From positions 3,942,001 through 4,006,000 of the forward strand of contig NC_007760.1 of NCBI RefSeq assembly GCF_000013385.1: a stretch of 64,000 nt of DNA. Reading direction: 5' to 3'. Below, in pieces: positions 40,411-50,060 of the stretch. Within the stretch, counting starts at the first letter, position 1; the number at the start of each line of letters is the position of its first letter. The DNA is from Anaeromyxobacter dehalogenans 2CP-C. GTDB taxonomy: Bacteria > Myxococcota > Myxococcia > Myxococcales > Anaeromyxobacteraceae. The position numbers were made by a program, and so were the translations under genes. Under the pieces are notes generated by a model. The model was given only the letters and a program-made list of their open reading frames with translations. It did not search any database and was not told the DNA's origin.

Positions 40411-41855
40411 TCCGGATCCCCCTCCCCGCCCTCCGGGCGGCCCTCGCCGCGGCGGCGCTCGCGCTCGCGGCCTGCAGCAGCGACCCCGAGATCGTCTGCG
40501 CCGCCGGCGAGCAGGTCTGCGGCGGCGCCTGCACCTCGGTCGAGATCGACTCCTCGAACTGCGGCGCGTGCGGCGCGGCCTGCGGCGCGTACCAGGAGTG
40601 CAACGCGGGCGCGTGCGAGTGCGGGCCCGGCACGGTCGAGTGCGGCGGCGGCTGCGTGGACCTCGCGTCGGATCCCGGGAGCTGCGGCGCCTGCGGCCAC
40701 GCCTGCGGCACGGGCCAGGTCTGCGCCGGCGGCACCTGCGCCAGCGCCTGCCCGGCCGGGCTGCTGTCCTGCGGCGGCGCGTGCGCGGACCCGTCGTCGG
40801 ACCGCTGGAACTGCGGCGCGTGCGGGGTGCGCTGCGACCGCGGCGAGAGCTGCCGCGAGGGCGCGTGCCGGCCGGACGTGTACGTGGCCTGCTTCGCGAC
40901 CGACGACGTGCGCCCGGCGAACGCCGCGCTGCGCGGCGGCCTGCCCCGCGCGGCCGGCGACGGCCCCATCGCGCTGGGCGTGGCGGCCGGCCGGCTCTGG
41001 GCCGCGGCCTCGCTCTCGCACTCGCTCGTGTCCTTCCCGCTCGACCTCGGCGCGGCCGGCGTCGAGACGGTGCTGGGCGGCGGCGACCTCGAGGCGCTCT
41101 CCGTCAGCGGCGACCGCCTGTGGGTCGCGAACGCGGCCGCCGGGTCGCTGGTGGTGTACGACGCCGCCGCGCGGCGCGTGGTGGACGAGGTCGTCCTCGG
41201 AACGACCGGCGTGAACCCGCGCTGGGTGGCGTTCGCGAGCGGCCGCGCCTACGCGGCGCTGTACGGCCTCGACGCGGCGTCGGGCGGCCAGGAGGTGGCG
41301 GTGATCGACCTCGCGACCGGCGGGATCGTCCGGCGCATCGACCTGCGCGCGCTCGCCGACGCCCCCGGCCTCCCCTTCCCGTCCCACGCCGTGGTGGCGG
41401 GCGGCCGCGTGTACGTCACGCTGGCCAACCTGCGCCTGGGCGAGTGGGGCTACTACACCGACCCGGCGGGCAGCGGGAAGCTGGCGGTCATCGACCCGGC
41501 GGCGGACGACGCGCTCACCTCCATCGACCTGGGCGACGGCTGCCTGAACGCGGGCGGCCTGGCCGCGAGCGCCGACGGGCGGATGCTGTGGGTGGCGTGC
41601 GGCGGGAGCGCCGCGGTGCTGCCGGTGGAGCTCGGCGACGCCGGCGCGACGCTGCACGCCCCGGTGGCCGCGCCGGACTTCTCGGCCCCGGGTAACATCG
41701 CGCTGTGCGGCGGGACTGCCTACGTCACCGATCAGTGGTCCGGCTCGGTGTGGCGCTTCGATCCTTCCACCGGCGAGCGCCTCGCCGCCGGCGAGATCTG
41801 CCCGGCCAGCCAGGCGGGGTGGGCCTGGGCCGCGGACGTCGCGTGCGCGCCGTAG
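40407..41855 (+). CDS. Cys-rich beta-propeller lipoprotein in the B12-uptake operon (BtuG-like candidate)
   Basis: 482 residues. The type II signal ends at lipobox LAAC (C23). Residues 31-154 hold three tandem Cys modules of about 38 residues, each with the core CGG.C......NCGACG..C.......C....C. Residues about 160-482 form a YncE-like propeller, with blades such as LWVANAAAGSLVVYDAAARRVV, RAYAALYGL and AYVTDQWSGSVWRFDPSTGERL. It is coupled by 4- and 13-base overlaps to btuB and btuF. In Bacteroides, BtuG is a surface propeller lipoprotein that hands B12 to BtuB; position and architecture suggest an analogue here. That role is inference. Confidence 0.75.
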   Translation: MIRIPLPALRAALAAAALALAACSSDPEIVCAAGEQVCGGACTSVEIDSSNCGACGAACGAYQECNAGACECGPGTVECGGGCVDLASDPGSCGACGHACGTGQVCAGGTCASACPAGLLSCGGACADPSSDRWNCGACGVRCDRGESCREGACRPDVYVACFATDDVRPANAALRGGLPRAAGDGPIALGVAAGRLWAAASLSHSLVSFPLDLGAAGVETVLGGGDLEALSVSGDRLWVANAAAGSLVVYDAAARRVVDEVVLGTTGVNPRWVAFASGRAYAALYGLDAASGGQEVAVIDLATGGIVRRIDLRALADAPGLPFPSHAVVAGGRVYVTLANLRLGEWGYYTDPAGSGKLAVIDPAADDALTSIDLGDGCLNAGGLAASADGRMLWVACGGSAAVLPVELGDAGATLHAPVAAPDFSAPGNIALCGGTAYVTDQWSGSVWRFDPSTGERLAAGEICPASQAGWAWAADVACAP

Positions 41856-42757
41856 CCGCCGGGTGCGCCGCGCTGGCGCTCGCGCTGGCGGCGTCGGCCG
41901 CCCGCGCCGGCGGGGTCGCGGACCTGCTCCGCCCGAGCGGCCGCGGCGCCGCCGAGGGCGGGACGGTGTGGGCCGGGCCCCGGCCCGCCACGCCGCCCCG
42001 GCGCGTGGTGGTGCTCGCGCCCAGCCTCACCGACGTGGTGCTGGCGCTCGGCCTGGGCGACCGGCTGGTCGGCGTGACCCAGCTCGACGACGCGCCGGAG
42101 GTGCGGCACGTGCCGCGCGTGGGCGGCTTCATCGATCCGAACCCGGAGGTGATCCTGGGGCTCCGCCCCGACCTCGTGCTCTGGATCTCCGACGGCGGCG
42201 CGCTGGCCGCGGTGCGCCGGGTGGCCGAGCTCTCGCAGGCCTCGTCGCGCCCGTTCCCGGTGCTCGCGATCCCGGTGGTGAGCGTGGCCGACGTGCTCGC
42301 CACGCCGCGCATCGTGGGCGAGGCGCTGGGCGCGCCGGCGGCGGGGGCGCGGCTCTCCGCGGAGCTCGCGGCGGAGGTGGAGCGGGTGCGGACGCGGGCC
42401 GCGGCGCTGCCGCGCCGGCGCGCGCTGTTCCTGGTGGGCCGCGAGCCGCTGGTGGTGGCCGGACCGGGGAGCTTCCCGGACGAGCTGCTGCGCATCGCGG
42501 GCGCGGTGAACGTGGTGGGCGGCTCCCGGCCCTGGCCGGTGTTCCCGCTCGAGCGCGCGGTGGCGCTCGATCCGGAGGTGGTGGTGGACGGCGCGCCGCA
42601 GGAGCCGGCCGAGGGCATCGTCCGGCTCTCCGCGATCCCGGCGGTGCGGCGCGGCGCGGTGGTGCGGCTCCCCGACGACGCCCTGCTCCGCCCCGGGCCG
42701 CGGATGATCCGCGGGCTGGAGACGCTGTTCCGCGGGCTGCACCCGGAGGCGCGGTGA
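41843..42757 (+). CDS. btuF: Cobalamin ABC transporter, periplasmic binding protein
   Basis: 304 residues from the GTG at 41843, which lies inside the end of the propeller gene (13-base overlap). The signal peptide (about 1-22) is followed by a class III binding-protein fold: RVVVLAPSLTDVVLALGLGDRLVGVTQLDDAPEVRHVPRVGGFIDPNPEVILGLRPDLVLW, the BtuF/FhuD-type N-lobe. B12 specificity comes from operon context. Its stop overlaps the GTG of btuC. Confidence 0.88.
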   Translation: MRAVAAGCAALALALAASAARAGGVADLLRPSGRGAAEGGTVWAGPRPATPPRRVVVLAPSLTDVVLALGLGDRLVGVTQLDDAPEVRHVPRVGGFIDPNPEVILGLRPDLVLWISDGGALAAVRRVAELSQASSRPFPVLAIPVVSVADVLATPRIVGEALGAPAAGARLSAELAAEVERVRTRAAALPRRRALFLVGREPLVVAGPGSFPDELLRIAGAVNVVGGSRPWPVFPLERAVALDPEVVVDGAPQEPAEGIVRLSAIPAVRRGAVVRLPDDALLRPGPRMIRGLETLFRGLHPEAR

Positions 42758-43800
42758 GCCTCTCGCGCCGCACCCGGCTGGCGCTGGCGCTCGCCGCCGG
42801 CGCGCTCGCCATCGCGCTCGCCGTGGCGATCTCCTGCGCGCTCGGCCCGCAGCCCATCTCGTTCCGCGCCGCCTGGGCCGGCGCCGATCCCGACGCGGCC
42901 ATCCTGTTCGGCCTGCGCCTGCCGCGCGCCGTGCTCGCCGCGCTGGTGGGCTGCGCGCTCGCCGCCGCGGGGACCGCGCTCCAGGCGCTCCTGCGCAACC
43001 CGCTCGCGGAGCCGTTCGTGCTCGGCGTCTCCGGCGGCGCCGCGCTGGGCGGCTCGCTCGTCCTGGTCGCCGCCGCGGGCGTGACCCGGCTGGCGGGGCG
43101 CGCGGGCGAGGCGCTCGGTGGGGCGCCGCCGGTCGCGGCCGGCGCGGTGGCCGGGGCCGTCGCGGCGACCGCCATCGTGTTCGGGCTGGGCCGGATCGGC
43201 GGCCGCCTGGTGCCCGAGGCGGCGCTGCTGGTGGGCATCGTGTTCAACGCGTTCGCCGCCGGCGTCATCACCCTGCTCAAGATGCTCGTCCCGCCGGAGC
43301 AGGCCGGCCGGCTCATGTACTGGCTGCTCGGCGCGGTCGGCTACGAGGCGCCGGGGACGCTGGCGCTCGGCGCCGTGCTGGTGCTGCTGTCCGTGGGCGC
43401 GCTGGTGGCGCTCTCGGCGCGGCTCAACCTGCTCACGCTCGGCGACGAGGAGGCGGCCTCGCTCGGGCTCGACGTCCGGCGCGACCGGGCCGCGGTGTTC
43501 TTCGCGGCGAGCGCCGCCACCGGCGCGGCGGTGGCGCTCGCCGGGATGGTGGGGTTCGTGGGGCTCATCGTCCCGCACCTGGTCCGGCGCGTGGTCGGCC
43601 CCGACCACCGCCTGCTCGTGCCGGCCTCGGCGCTGTTCGGCGCCGCGTTCCTGGTGCTCGCCGACGCCCTGGCGCGCCTCGCGTTCCTGCCGCTCGGCAC
43701 CGAGCCGCCGGTGGGCGCGGTGACCGCGTTCCTGGGCGGCCCGTTCTTCCTGTGGCTGCTGCGGCGGACCGGGCGGCCCGAGGCGGAGGGCGCGCGATGA
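42754..43800 (+). CDS. btuC: Cobalamin ABC transporter, permease
   Basis: 348 residues of the FecCD/BtuC family, with about ten helices. Hallmarks: LRLPRAVLAALVGCALAAAGTALQALLRNPLAEPFVLGVSGGAALG near the N-terminus and GFVGLIVPHLVRRVVGPDHRLLVPASALFGAAFLVLADALAR near the C-terminus. It starts with GTG overlapping the btuF stop, and ends with ATGA overlap into btuD. Confidence 0.92.
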   Translation: MSLSRRTRLALALAAGALAIALAVAISCALGPQPISFRAAWAGADPDAAILFGLRLPRAVLAALVGCALAAAGTALQALLRNPLAEPFVLGVSGGAALGGSLVLVAAAGVTRLAGRAGEALGGAPPVAAGAVAGAVAATAIVFGLGRIGGRLVPEAALLVGIVFNAFAAGVITLLKMLVPPEQAGRLMYWLLGAVGYEAPGTLALGAVLVLLSVGALVALSARLNLLTLGDEEAASLGLDVRRDRAAVFFAASAATGAAVALAGMVGFVGLIVPHLVRRVVGPDHRLLVPASALFGAAFLVLADALARLAFLPLGTEPPVGAVTAFLGGPFFLWLLRRTGRPEAEGAR

Positions 43801-44606
43801 GCGGGCCGGCCGGCGGCGCGGCGGCGCCCATGGTCGAGGTGCGCGGGGTCACGTTCCGCTACGGCGCGCGTGCGGCGCTCGAGGACGTGTCGTTCTCCGC
43901 GCGCGAGGGCGAGTTCGTCGGGCTGCTCGGGCCGAACGGCGCCGGGAAGTCCACGCTCGTCCGGCTCATCGCCGGCCTGGCCGCGCCCGCGGAAGGCACG
44001 GTGCGCCTGACCGGGCTCGACCCGGCCGCCGCCCCGCGGCGCGCGGTGGCGCAGGTGTGCGCGCTCGTCCCGCAGGAGCCGCGGCTGACCTGGCCATTCA
44101 CCGTCCGTGACGCCGTGATGATGGGCCGGGCGCCGCGGCAGGGGCTGCTGGCGGTGCCCTCCCGCTTCGACCACGGCGCCGTGCAGGGGGCGCTCGAGGC
44201 GTGCGACCTCGTGCACCTGGCCGGCCGCCGCCTCGACGCGCTCTCCGGCGGCGAGCGGCGCCGGGTGTTCTTCGCCCGCGCCCTCGCGCAGGAGCCCCGG
44301 GTGCTGCTGCTCGACGAGCCCACCGCGTTCCTCGACCTCGGCCACCAGGTGGCCGCCATGCGGATGGCCCGCGTGGCCGCGCGCGGCGGGCTGTGCGTGG
44401 TGGCGGTGCTCCACGATCTCAACCTCGCCGCCGCCGCGTGCGACCGCCTGGTGGTGCTCTCGCGCGGCCGCGTGGTCGCCGAGGGAGCGCCGGACGAGGT
44501 GATCACGGCCGAGCGGGTGCGCGAGGTGTGGGAGGTGCCGGTGTGGCGCGGGGAGAACGGCGTCACGGGCGCGCCGGTGGTGTTGCCGGTGCTGAAGCGG
44601 GAGTGA
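43797..44606 (+). CDS. btuD: Cobalamin ABC transporter, ATPase
   Basis: 269 residues. Walker A is GPNGAGKST (45-53), the signature LSGGERRRVFFARAL, Walker B VLLLDEPTAFLDL, and the switch His in VLHDLNLA. This composition is that of BtuD/FhuC-type ATPases. It ends the five-gene operon. The next 455 bases contain no clear gene. Confidence 0.92.
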   Translation: MSGPAGGAAAPMVEVRGVTFRYGARAALEDVSFSAREGEFVGLLGPNGAGKSTLVRLIAGLAAPAEGTVRLTGLDPAAAPRRAVAQVCALVPQEPRLTWPFTVRDAVMMGRAPRQGLLAVPSRFDHGAVQGALEACDLVHLAGRRLDALSGGERRRVFFARALAQEPRVLLLDEPTAFLDLGHQVAAMRMARVAARGGLCVVAVLHDLNLAAAACDRLVVLSRGRVVAEGAPDEVITAERVREVWEVPVWRGENGVTGAPVVLPVLKRE

Positions 44607-44729
44607 GGGGGGGTTCGACAGGGCAGCGGGGGTCGGGGGCGGTGCCGCTTGGCCGTGGGCGGGGCCGCGGGATCGGCTTGCGAGAGGCGCGCGGGCGGGG
44701 CGTTGGGCGCGGGGACGCGTGCAGAGGCG

Positions 44730-44748
44730 GTCACTGTTAGTGACTGAA
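44730..44748. promoter_or_regulatory. Inverted repeat GTCACTGTTAGTGAC plus AAC
   Basis: Perfect 6-base arms (44730-44735 and 44739-44744) around GTT, in the gap 44607-45061 after btuD. Closely similar to the dyad at 11422-11443. A candidate binding site of an unknown regulator. Confidence 0.45.
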
Positions 44749-44938
44749 CGTTTGCGGCCCACCGGGAACGCTCTGGCAACTTGACGGGGGTCGCGCGGGG
44801 CGCGGTGGTCGCGAGCGGGATCGCTGGGGCGCCGGGGCCTGGTGCGCTCGCTGGGCGCCCGTTCGGGTCGCTGCGCCTGCTGCGGCTTCGGTGGCCGGGT
44901 CCGCCGTTGCCGCGTCGCCTTCCGCGGCTCCGCACCTC

Positions 44939-44960
44939 GCGTTTCATGCGCATGAAACGC
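44939..44960. promoter_or_regulatory. 22-bp perfect palindrome upstream of the HNH gene
   Basis: The half-site GCGTTTCATGC is followed directly by its reverse complement GCATGAAACGC. It is AT-richer than its surroundings and lies 101 bases before the ATG at 45062. This is likely a site for a dimeric protein. Confidence 0.5.
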
Positions 44961-44972
44961 CGCCGCCCTCCT

Positions 44973-45005
44973 CCGCTCGCAGTGAGCCTGTCGAACTGCG
45001 AGCGG
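44973..45005. repeat. 11-bp-arm inverted repeat, dispersed-element type
   Basis: CCGCTCGCAGT (44973-44983) and ACTGCGAGCGG (44995-45005) are perfect arms around an 11-base loop containing GAGCCTGTCGA, a core often found in dispersed intergenic repeats. It immediately precedes the HNH gene region. Confidence 0.5.
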
Positions 45006-45061
45006 CGGGCCCCGCCCCGAAGCCCAGCTCCGTCGACTGGCTCGACGGCGAGCAGGCTCGG

Positions 45062-45520
45062 ATGCACCTCACCGTCTCGAAGGCCTTCTTGAAGAAGCTC
45101 GACGCGGCCCGGGACGCCCTGTCCCACGCCCTGCCGGGCGCGTCGCGCGAGAAGGTCCTCGAAGCGGCGCTCGACCTGCTCATCGCCGAGCGCGACCGGC
45201 GCAAGGGGCTTACCGCTCGCCCGCAGAAGAACGTTCGCCCGTCGAAGCCGGACCACATCCCTGCCCACGTGCGCCGCGAGGTCTGGAAGCGGGACGGCGG
45301 GCGGTGCACCTTCGTCCTCGCGTCCGGGGAGCGATGCGGCTCCACCCACCGGCTCGAGATCGACCACATCGCGGCGCGGGCGCTCGGCGGGCCCTCCACG
45401 GCGGACAACCTCCGGATCCACTGCAAGGGCCACAACCTCGCGGAGGCGCGGCGGGTCTTCGGGGACGCGCTGATCGATGCGTACGCGCCGCAGCGACGCG
45501 GCGATCAGTTGAACATGTAG
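45062..45520 (+). CDS. HNH endonuclease-domain protein, possibly a truncated family member
   Basis: 152 residues from the ATG at 45062. Residues about 1-60 form a helical lead (MHLTVSKAFLKKLDAARDALSHALPG...). The HNH domain follows at about 75-140: HVRREVWKRDGGRCTFVLASGERCGSTHRLEIDHIAARALGGPSTADNLRIHCKGHNLAEAR, with two Cys and the DH...N...H pattern. Related genomic HNH proteins usually have a long N-terminal region that is missing here; an upstream in-frame extension to 44891 crosses two palindromes and looks non-coding. The target is unknown. Confidence 0.7.
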   Translation: MHLTVSKAFLKKLDAARDALSHALPGASREKVLEAALDLLIAERDRRKGLTARPQKNVRPSKPDHIPAHVRREVWKRDGGRCTFVLASGERCGSTHRLEIDHIAARALGGPSTADNLRIHCKGHNLAEARRVFGDALIDAYAPQRRGDQLNM

Positions 45521-46380
45521 ATCTTCAGCGACAGCGCGATCTGGCGGGCGCTCGCGTCGGTCGTGCTCTGGCGGTAGCCGACGTCCAGCGCGGCGCCGCT
45601 CTGCGCGGCGATGCCGACGCCGGCGGACCACCAGTTCGTGTCGAGCGTCTCGTCCTTCATGAACCCGGCGCGGAGCGCCAGCATGCGGCCGGCGAGCACC
45701 TCGGCGCCGGCGGAGTAGCGGTTGGTGGTCTTGCCGAGCCGGTCGAGGTCGGTGCGCCAGTCGGCGGTGAGCTGCGCGCCCTGGTCGTTGCCGAGCGCCA
45801 TGCCGGCGCCGAAGCCCATGGGCGCGATCTGGTCCTGGTGGATGGCCACCAGGTTGTAGCCAGCCGCGCCCAGCGAGAACAGGTCGGACACCTGCCAGAA
45901 CAGGCCGGCGTCCACCGTCGCGGCGCGGATCTCCTCGCGGCCGAGGGCGAGGGGGCCGCGCAGGTCGAGCCACTTGCCGGCCGCGCCGATCCACATCCGC
46001 TCCACGAGCGGCGTGACGAGCGCGAGCGTGAACTGGTTGCCGACGGCGTCGCCCCTGGCGGCCCGCGTGAAGCCGAAGCCGGCCGTCACCGACGACGACA
46101 TCCCGTCCACCACCGACGCGTTCAGGAACTGCCCGGGGGACTCGGAGCCGCGACGGTCCAGCATGCCCCCCGCCTCGAACGCGTAGCGGCGCCGCGCGCC
46201 GACGGCGGCGGGGTTCACGTACAGTCCCTCGTTGTTGGCGGCCACGCCGATCGAGGCGGAGAGGCCGAGCGCCCGGGGGCCCGCCACGTCTGGGAGGCCG
46301 CCGGCGGGAGGCGGTTCGGAAGCGGCGGCGGCGCCCGCGACGAGGAGCGCGGCCGCATGACACAGGAGGCGTGCGTGCAC
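45505..46380 (-). CDS. Outer-membrane beta-barrel protein, PorV-like, function unknown
   Basis: 291 residues. Signal peptide (about 1-20) and then alternating beta-strand pattern with NNEGLYVNPAAVGARRRYAFEAGGMLDRRG, and ending in QIALSLKIYMFN with a C-terminal Phe-type strand. It resembles conserved outer-membrane barrels such as PorV/PorQ relatives or long-chain porins. GTG start supported by TATCCT 6 bases upstream. Its 3' end overlaps the HNH gene by 16 bases. Confidence 0.7.
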   Translation of the reverse strand: MHARLLCHAAALLVAGAAAASEPPPAGGLPDVAGPRALGLSASIGVAANNEGLYVNPAAVGARRRYAFEAGGMLDRRGSESPGQFLNASVVDGMSSSVTAGFGFTRAARGDAVGNQFTLALVTPLVERMWIGAAGKWLDLRGPLALGREEIRAATVDAGLFWQVSDLFSLGAAGYNLVAIHQDQIAPMGFGAGMALGNDQGAQLTADWRTDLDRLGKTTNRYSAGAEVLAGRMLALRAGFMKDETLDTNWWSAGVGIAAQSGAALDVGYRQSTTDASARQIALSLKIYMFN

Positions 46381-46386
46381 GTGCCG

Positions 46387-46392
46387 AGGATA
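46387..46392 (-). promoter_or_regulatory. -10 hexamer TATCCT for the outer-membrane protein gene
   Basis: On the minus strand TATCCT ends 6 bases before the GTG start at 46380, fitting a leaderless mRNA. Confidence 0.5.
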
Positions 46393-46473
46393 CGGGACGT
46401 GTCGCGCCCCCGGCAAGGACGCTTGTGGCGCGCGGACGCGAGCGCTAGCGTCGATCTGCACGCGGAGGTCGCC

Positions 46474-46842
46474 ATGAAGGCACGCGAGACCGAACGCTTC
46501 CGCCGCATCCTGGCGGCGCAGCTCGACACGCTGGTGGGCCAGGGCGAGCGCGCCGTGCACGAGATGGCCGACTCGGAGGGCGGCGGCGAGATCGCCATCC
46601 CGGACCCGAACGACCGCGCCACGGCGGAGGAGCGTCGCAACTGGGCGCTGCGCCTGCGCGACCGCGACCGCCGGCTGCTCGGGAAGGTGCAGGCGGCCCT
46701 GGCCCGCCTCGACGCGGGCACGTTCGGCACCTGCACCTCCTGCGGCGCGCCCATCAGCGCGGCGCGGCTGCGCGCGCGGCCGGTCACGGACCTGTGCATC
46801 GCGTGCAAGACCGAGGCGGAGCGCGTGGAGCGGCCGAGATAG
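46474..46842 (+). CDS. DksA/TraR-type zinc-finger protein
   Basis: 122 residues. An N-terminal coiled coil (about 1-75) carries IPDPNDRAT near residues 42-50, the tip region in DksA-like proteins. The four-Cys zinc finger is CTSCGAPISAARLRARPVTDLCIACK (about 87-112). DksA-family proteins enter the RNA polymerase secondary channel and tune transcription, often with ppGpp. ATG with GGAGG upstream. It is divergent from the outer-membrane protein gene. Confidence 0.85.
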   Translation: MKARETERFRRILAAQLDTLVGQGERAVHEMADSEGGGEIAIPDPNDRATAEERRNWALRLRDRDRRLLGKVQAALARLDAGTFGTCTSCGAPISAARLRARPVTDLCIACKTEAERVERPR

Positions 46843-46883
46843 GGGGGCGCCGCTCACCGGTGGTGCCTGGCCCGGGGCCGGGC

Positions 46884-46889
46884 TAGATT
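46884..46889 (+). promoter_or_regulatory. -10 hexamer TAGATT for galU
   Basis: TAGATT ends 9 bases before the galU ATG; the leader would be at most 2-3 bases. Confidence 0.45.
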
Positions 46890-46898
46890 GGCGGCACC

Positions 46899-47768
46899 AT
46901 GGCGCCCAAGAAGATCCGCAAGGCCGTGATCCCCGCCGCGGGCCTCGGCACCCGGTTCCTTCCCGCCACCAAGGCGGTCCCGAAGGAGCTGCTCCCGATC
47001 GTAGACACGCCCACCATCCAGTACATCGTGGCCGAGGCGGTCGCGGCCGGCGTCCGGGACATCATCCTCATCTGCGCGCGCGGCAAGGACTCGATCGTCG
47101 ATCACTTCGACATCGCCGGCGAGCTGGAGGACCGCCTGGAGAAGGCGGGCAAGCACGAGCTGCGCAAGCAGATGCGCGAGATCGCCCACATGGCGAACGT
47201 GCTCACCATCCGCCAGCAGGAGCCGCTCGGGCTCGGGCACGCGGTGCTGTGCGCGCGCGACGCCATCGGCGACGAGCCCTTCGTGGTGATGCTCGGCGAC
47301 GACATCATCGACGCGCCGGTGCCCGGCGCGAAGCAGCTCGCCGACTGCTGGGAGCGGCACGGGCTCGGCACGGTGGCGCTCATGGAGGTGCCGCGCGAGG
47401 ACACGCCGATGTACGGCATCGCCGCGGGCCAGGCGATGGACTCGCGCACCGTGCGCATCGAGCGCCTGGTGGAGAAGCCGAAGGCGGATCCGCCCTCCAA
47501 CCTGGCCGTGATCGGCCGCTACGTCCTGCCCCCGCGCATCTTCGAGATCCTGGAGCGCGTGAAGCCGGGCGTGGGCGGCGAGATCCAGCTCACCGACGCG
47601 CTGGCGGTGCTGGCGCGCGAGGAGGGGCTGCTCGGGTATCGGTTCGAGGGCGAGCGCTACGACGCGGGCGACCGCTTCGGCTACCTGAAGGCCAACATCC
47701 TGTACGCGATGAAGCGCCCCGAGCTGGCGGGGCCGCTCCGCGCGCTCATGAAGGAGCTCGTCAAGTGA
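46899..47768 (+). CDS. galU: UTP-glucose-1-phosphate uridylyltransferase
   Basis: Makes UDP-glucose from UTP and glucose-1-phosphate for polysaccharide synthesis. 289 residues. The nucleotide loop is AVIPAAGLGTRFLPATKAVPKELLPIVD, followed by the GalU-typical PTIQYIVAEAVAAGV, LGLGHAVLCA and VMLGDDI, and the sugar-binding VEKPKADPPSNLAVIGRYVL. The next gene's GTG overlaps the stop (GTGA at 47765). Confidence 0.96.
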   Translation: MAPKKIRKAVIPAAGLGTRFLPATKAVPKELLPIVDTPTIQYIVAEAVAAGVRDIILICARGKDSIVDHFDIAGELEDRLEKAGKHELRKQMREIAHMANVLTIRQQEPLGLGHAVLCARDAIGDEPFVVMLGDDIIDAPVPGAKQLADCWERHGLGTVALMEVPREDTPMYGIAAGQAMDSRTVRIERLVEKPKADPPSNLAVIGRYVLPPRIFEILERVKPGVGGEIQLTDALAVLAREEGLLGYRFEGERYDAGDRFGYLKANILYAMKRPELAGPLRALMKELVK

Positions 47769-48532
47769 ACCTCCGCCGCCTGGCCGCGGCCGCCGCCCTC
47801 GCGGCGGCGACGCCCTCGCTCGCCTACGTCCTCCACACCTCCGCCGTGCTGCGGCGCATGGGCGAGAAGCGCGCGTCGCTGTCCCTCTCCTCGCTCGAGG
47901 TCACGGGCACCCTCCAGGTGGAGGGACCGGCCGCGGAGCGGCTCGCCGCGTCCGCCGGGCTGCAGCGCTCGGCCACCGGCGAGGTGTCCGCGCCGGCCCG
48001 CTTCCTCATGAAGGTCCCGGGCCGCTGCCGGCTCGAGCTCACGCCCGCGGGCGTCCCCGAGGCGCAGCGCCCGGCGGTGTCGCTCGCGCGCGACGGGCGG
48101 CTGGGCGGGCGCGGCGGGCTCGACCAGGTCCCCGCCGCGGCGGCGCTGGTCCGGGCCGCCTGCGCGCTGCTCGCCACCTCGACGGCCGGCGACGCCTCGG
48201 GCGCGTACGCGGCCGCGCTCTCCCGGCGCGGCGTCGCGGTCTCGGAGATCGGCCTCGGCCGCTTCGACGGGCGCCTCGCGTACGTGATCGGCGGGCGCTC
48301 GCGCGAGGGCCGGCCGGTCGCGTTCGTGGACAAGGAGGCGTTCCAGCCGCTCCGCCTGGTCGCCGCCGAGGGCGGGGCCCTCCAGGACGTGCGGCTGCTG
48401 GGCTGGGGCTCCCCCGCCGGCGGCGACTGGTTCCCGCGCGCGGTCGAGGTGGCGGAGCAGGACGCGCTGCGGCTGCGCTTCACCACCGAGCGCGCGCACG
48501 CGAACCCCGCCCTGCCGGACGCGGGCTGGTGA
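47765..48532 (+). CDS. Exported protein of unknown function coupled to galU
   Basis: 255 residues with a signal peptide (MNLRRLAAAAALAAATPSLA). The mature part has LTGTLQVEG-like and PARFLMKVPGRCRLEL segments and ends with AFVDKEAFQPLRLVAAEGG...FPRAVEVAEQDALRLRFTTERA. These resemble outer-membrane-lipoprotein-carrier style beta sheets (LolA/LolB-like), though I cannot assign that firmly. The GTG start overlaps the galU stop, so the two are co-translated. Confidence 0.6.
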   Translation: MNLRRLAAAAALAAATPSLAYVLHTSAVLRRMGEKRASLSLSSLEVTGTLQVEGPAAERLAASAGLQRSATGEVSAPARFLMKVPGRCRLELTPAGVPEAQRPAVSLARDGRLGGRGGLDQVPAAAALVRAACALLATSTAGDASGAYAAALSRRGVAVSEIGLGRFDGRLAYVIGGRSREGRPVAFVDKEAFQPLRLVAAEGGALQDVRLLGWGSPAGGDWFPRAVEVAEQDALRLRFTTERAHANPALPDAGW

Positions 48533-48590
48533 GGGGCCCGGCCGGCGAGGCCGCGGCGGCGGCCCCGGGCCGGACGGGCGGCGGGCCGCG

Positions 48591-50056
<1,466 letters not shown>

Positions 50057-50060
<4 letters not shown>

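Noticed and set aside
44891-45061. Upstream extension of the HNH gene to an earlier start
   Set aside because: The extension would translate through a 22-bp palindrome and an 11-bp-arm inverted repeat, and its composition does not look coding; ATG 45062 starts the conserved part.
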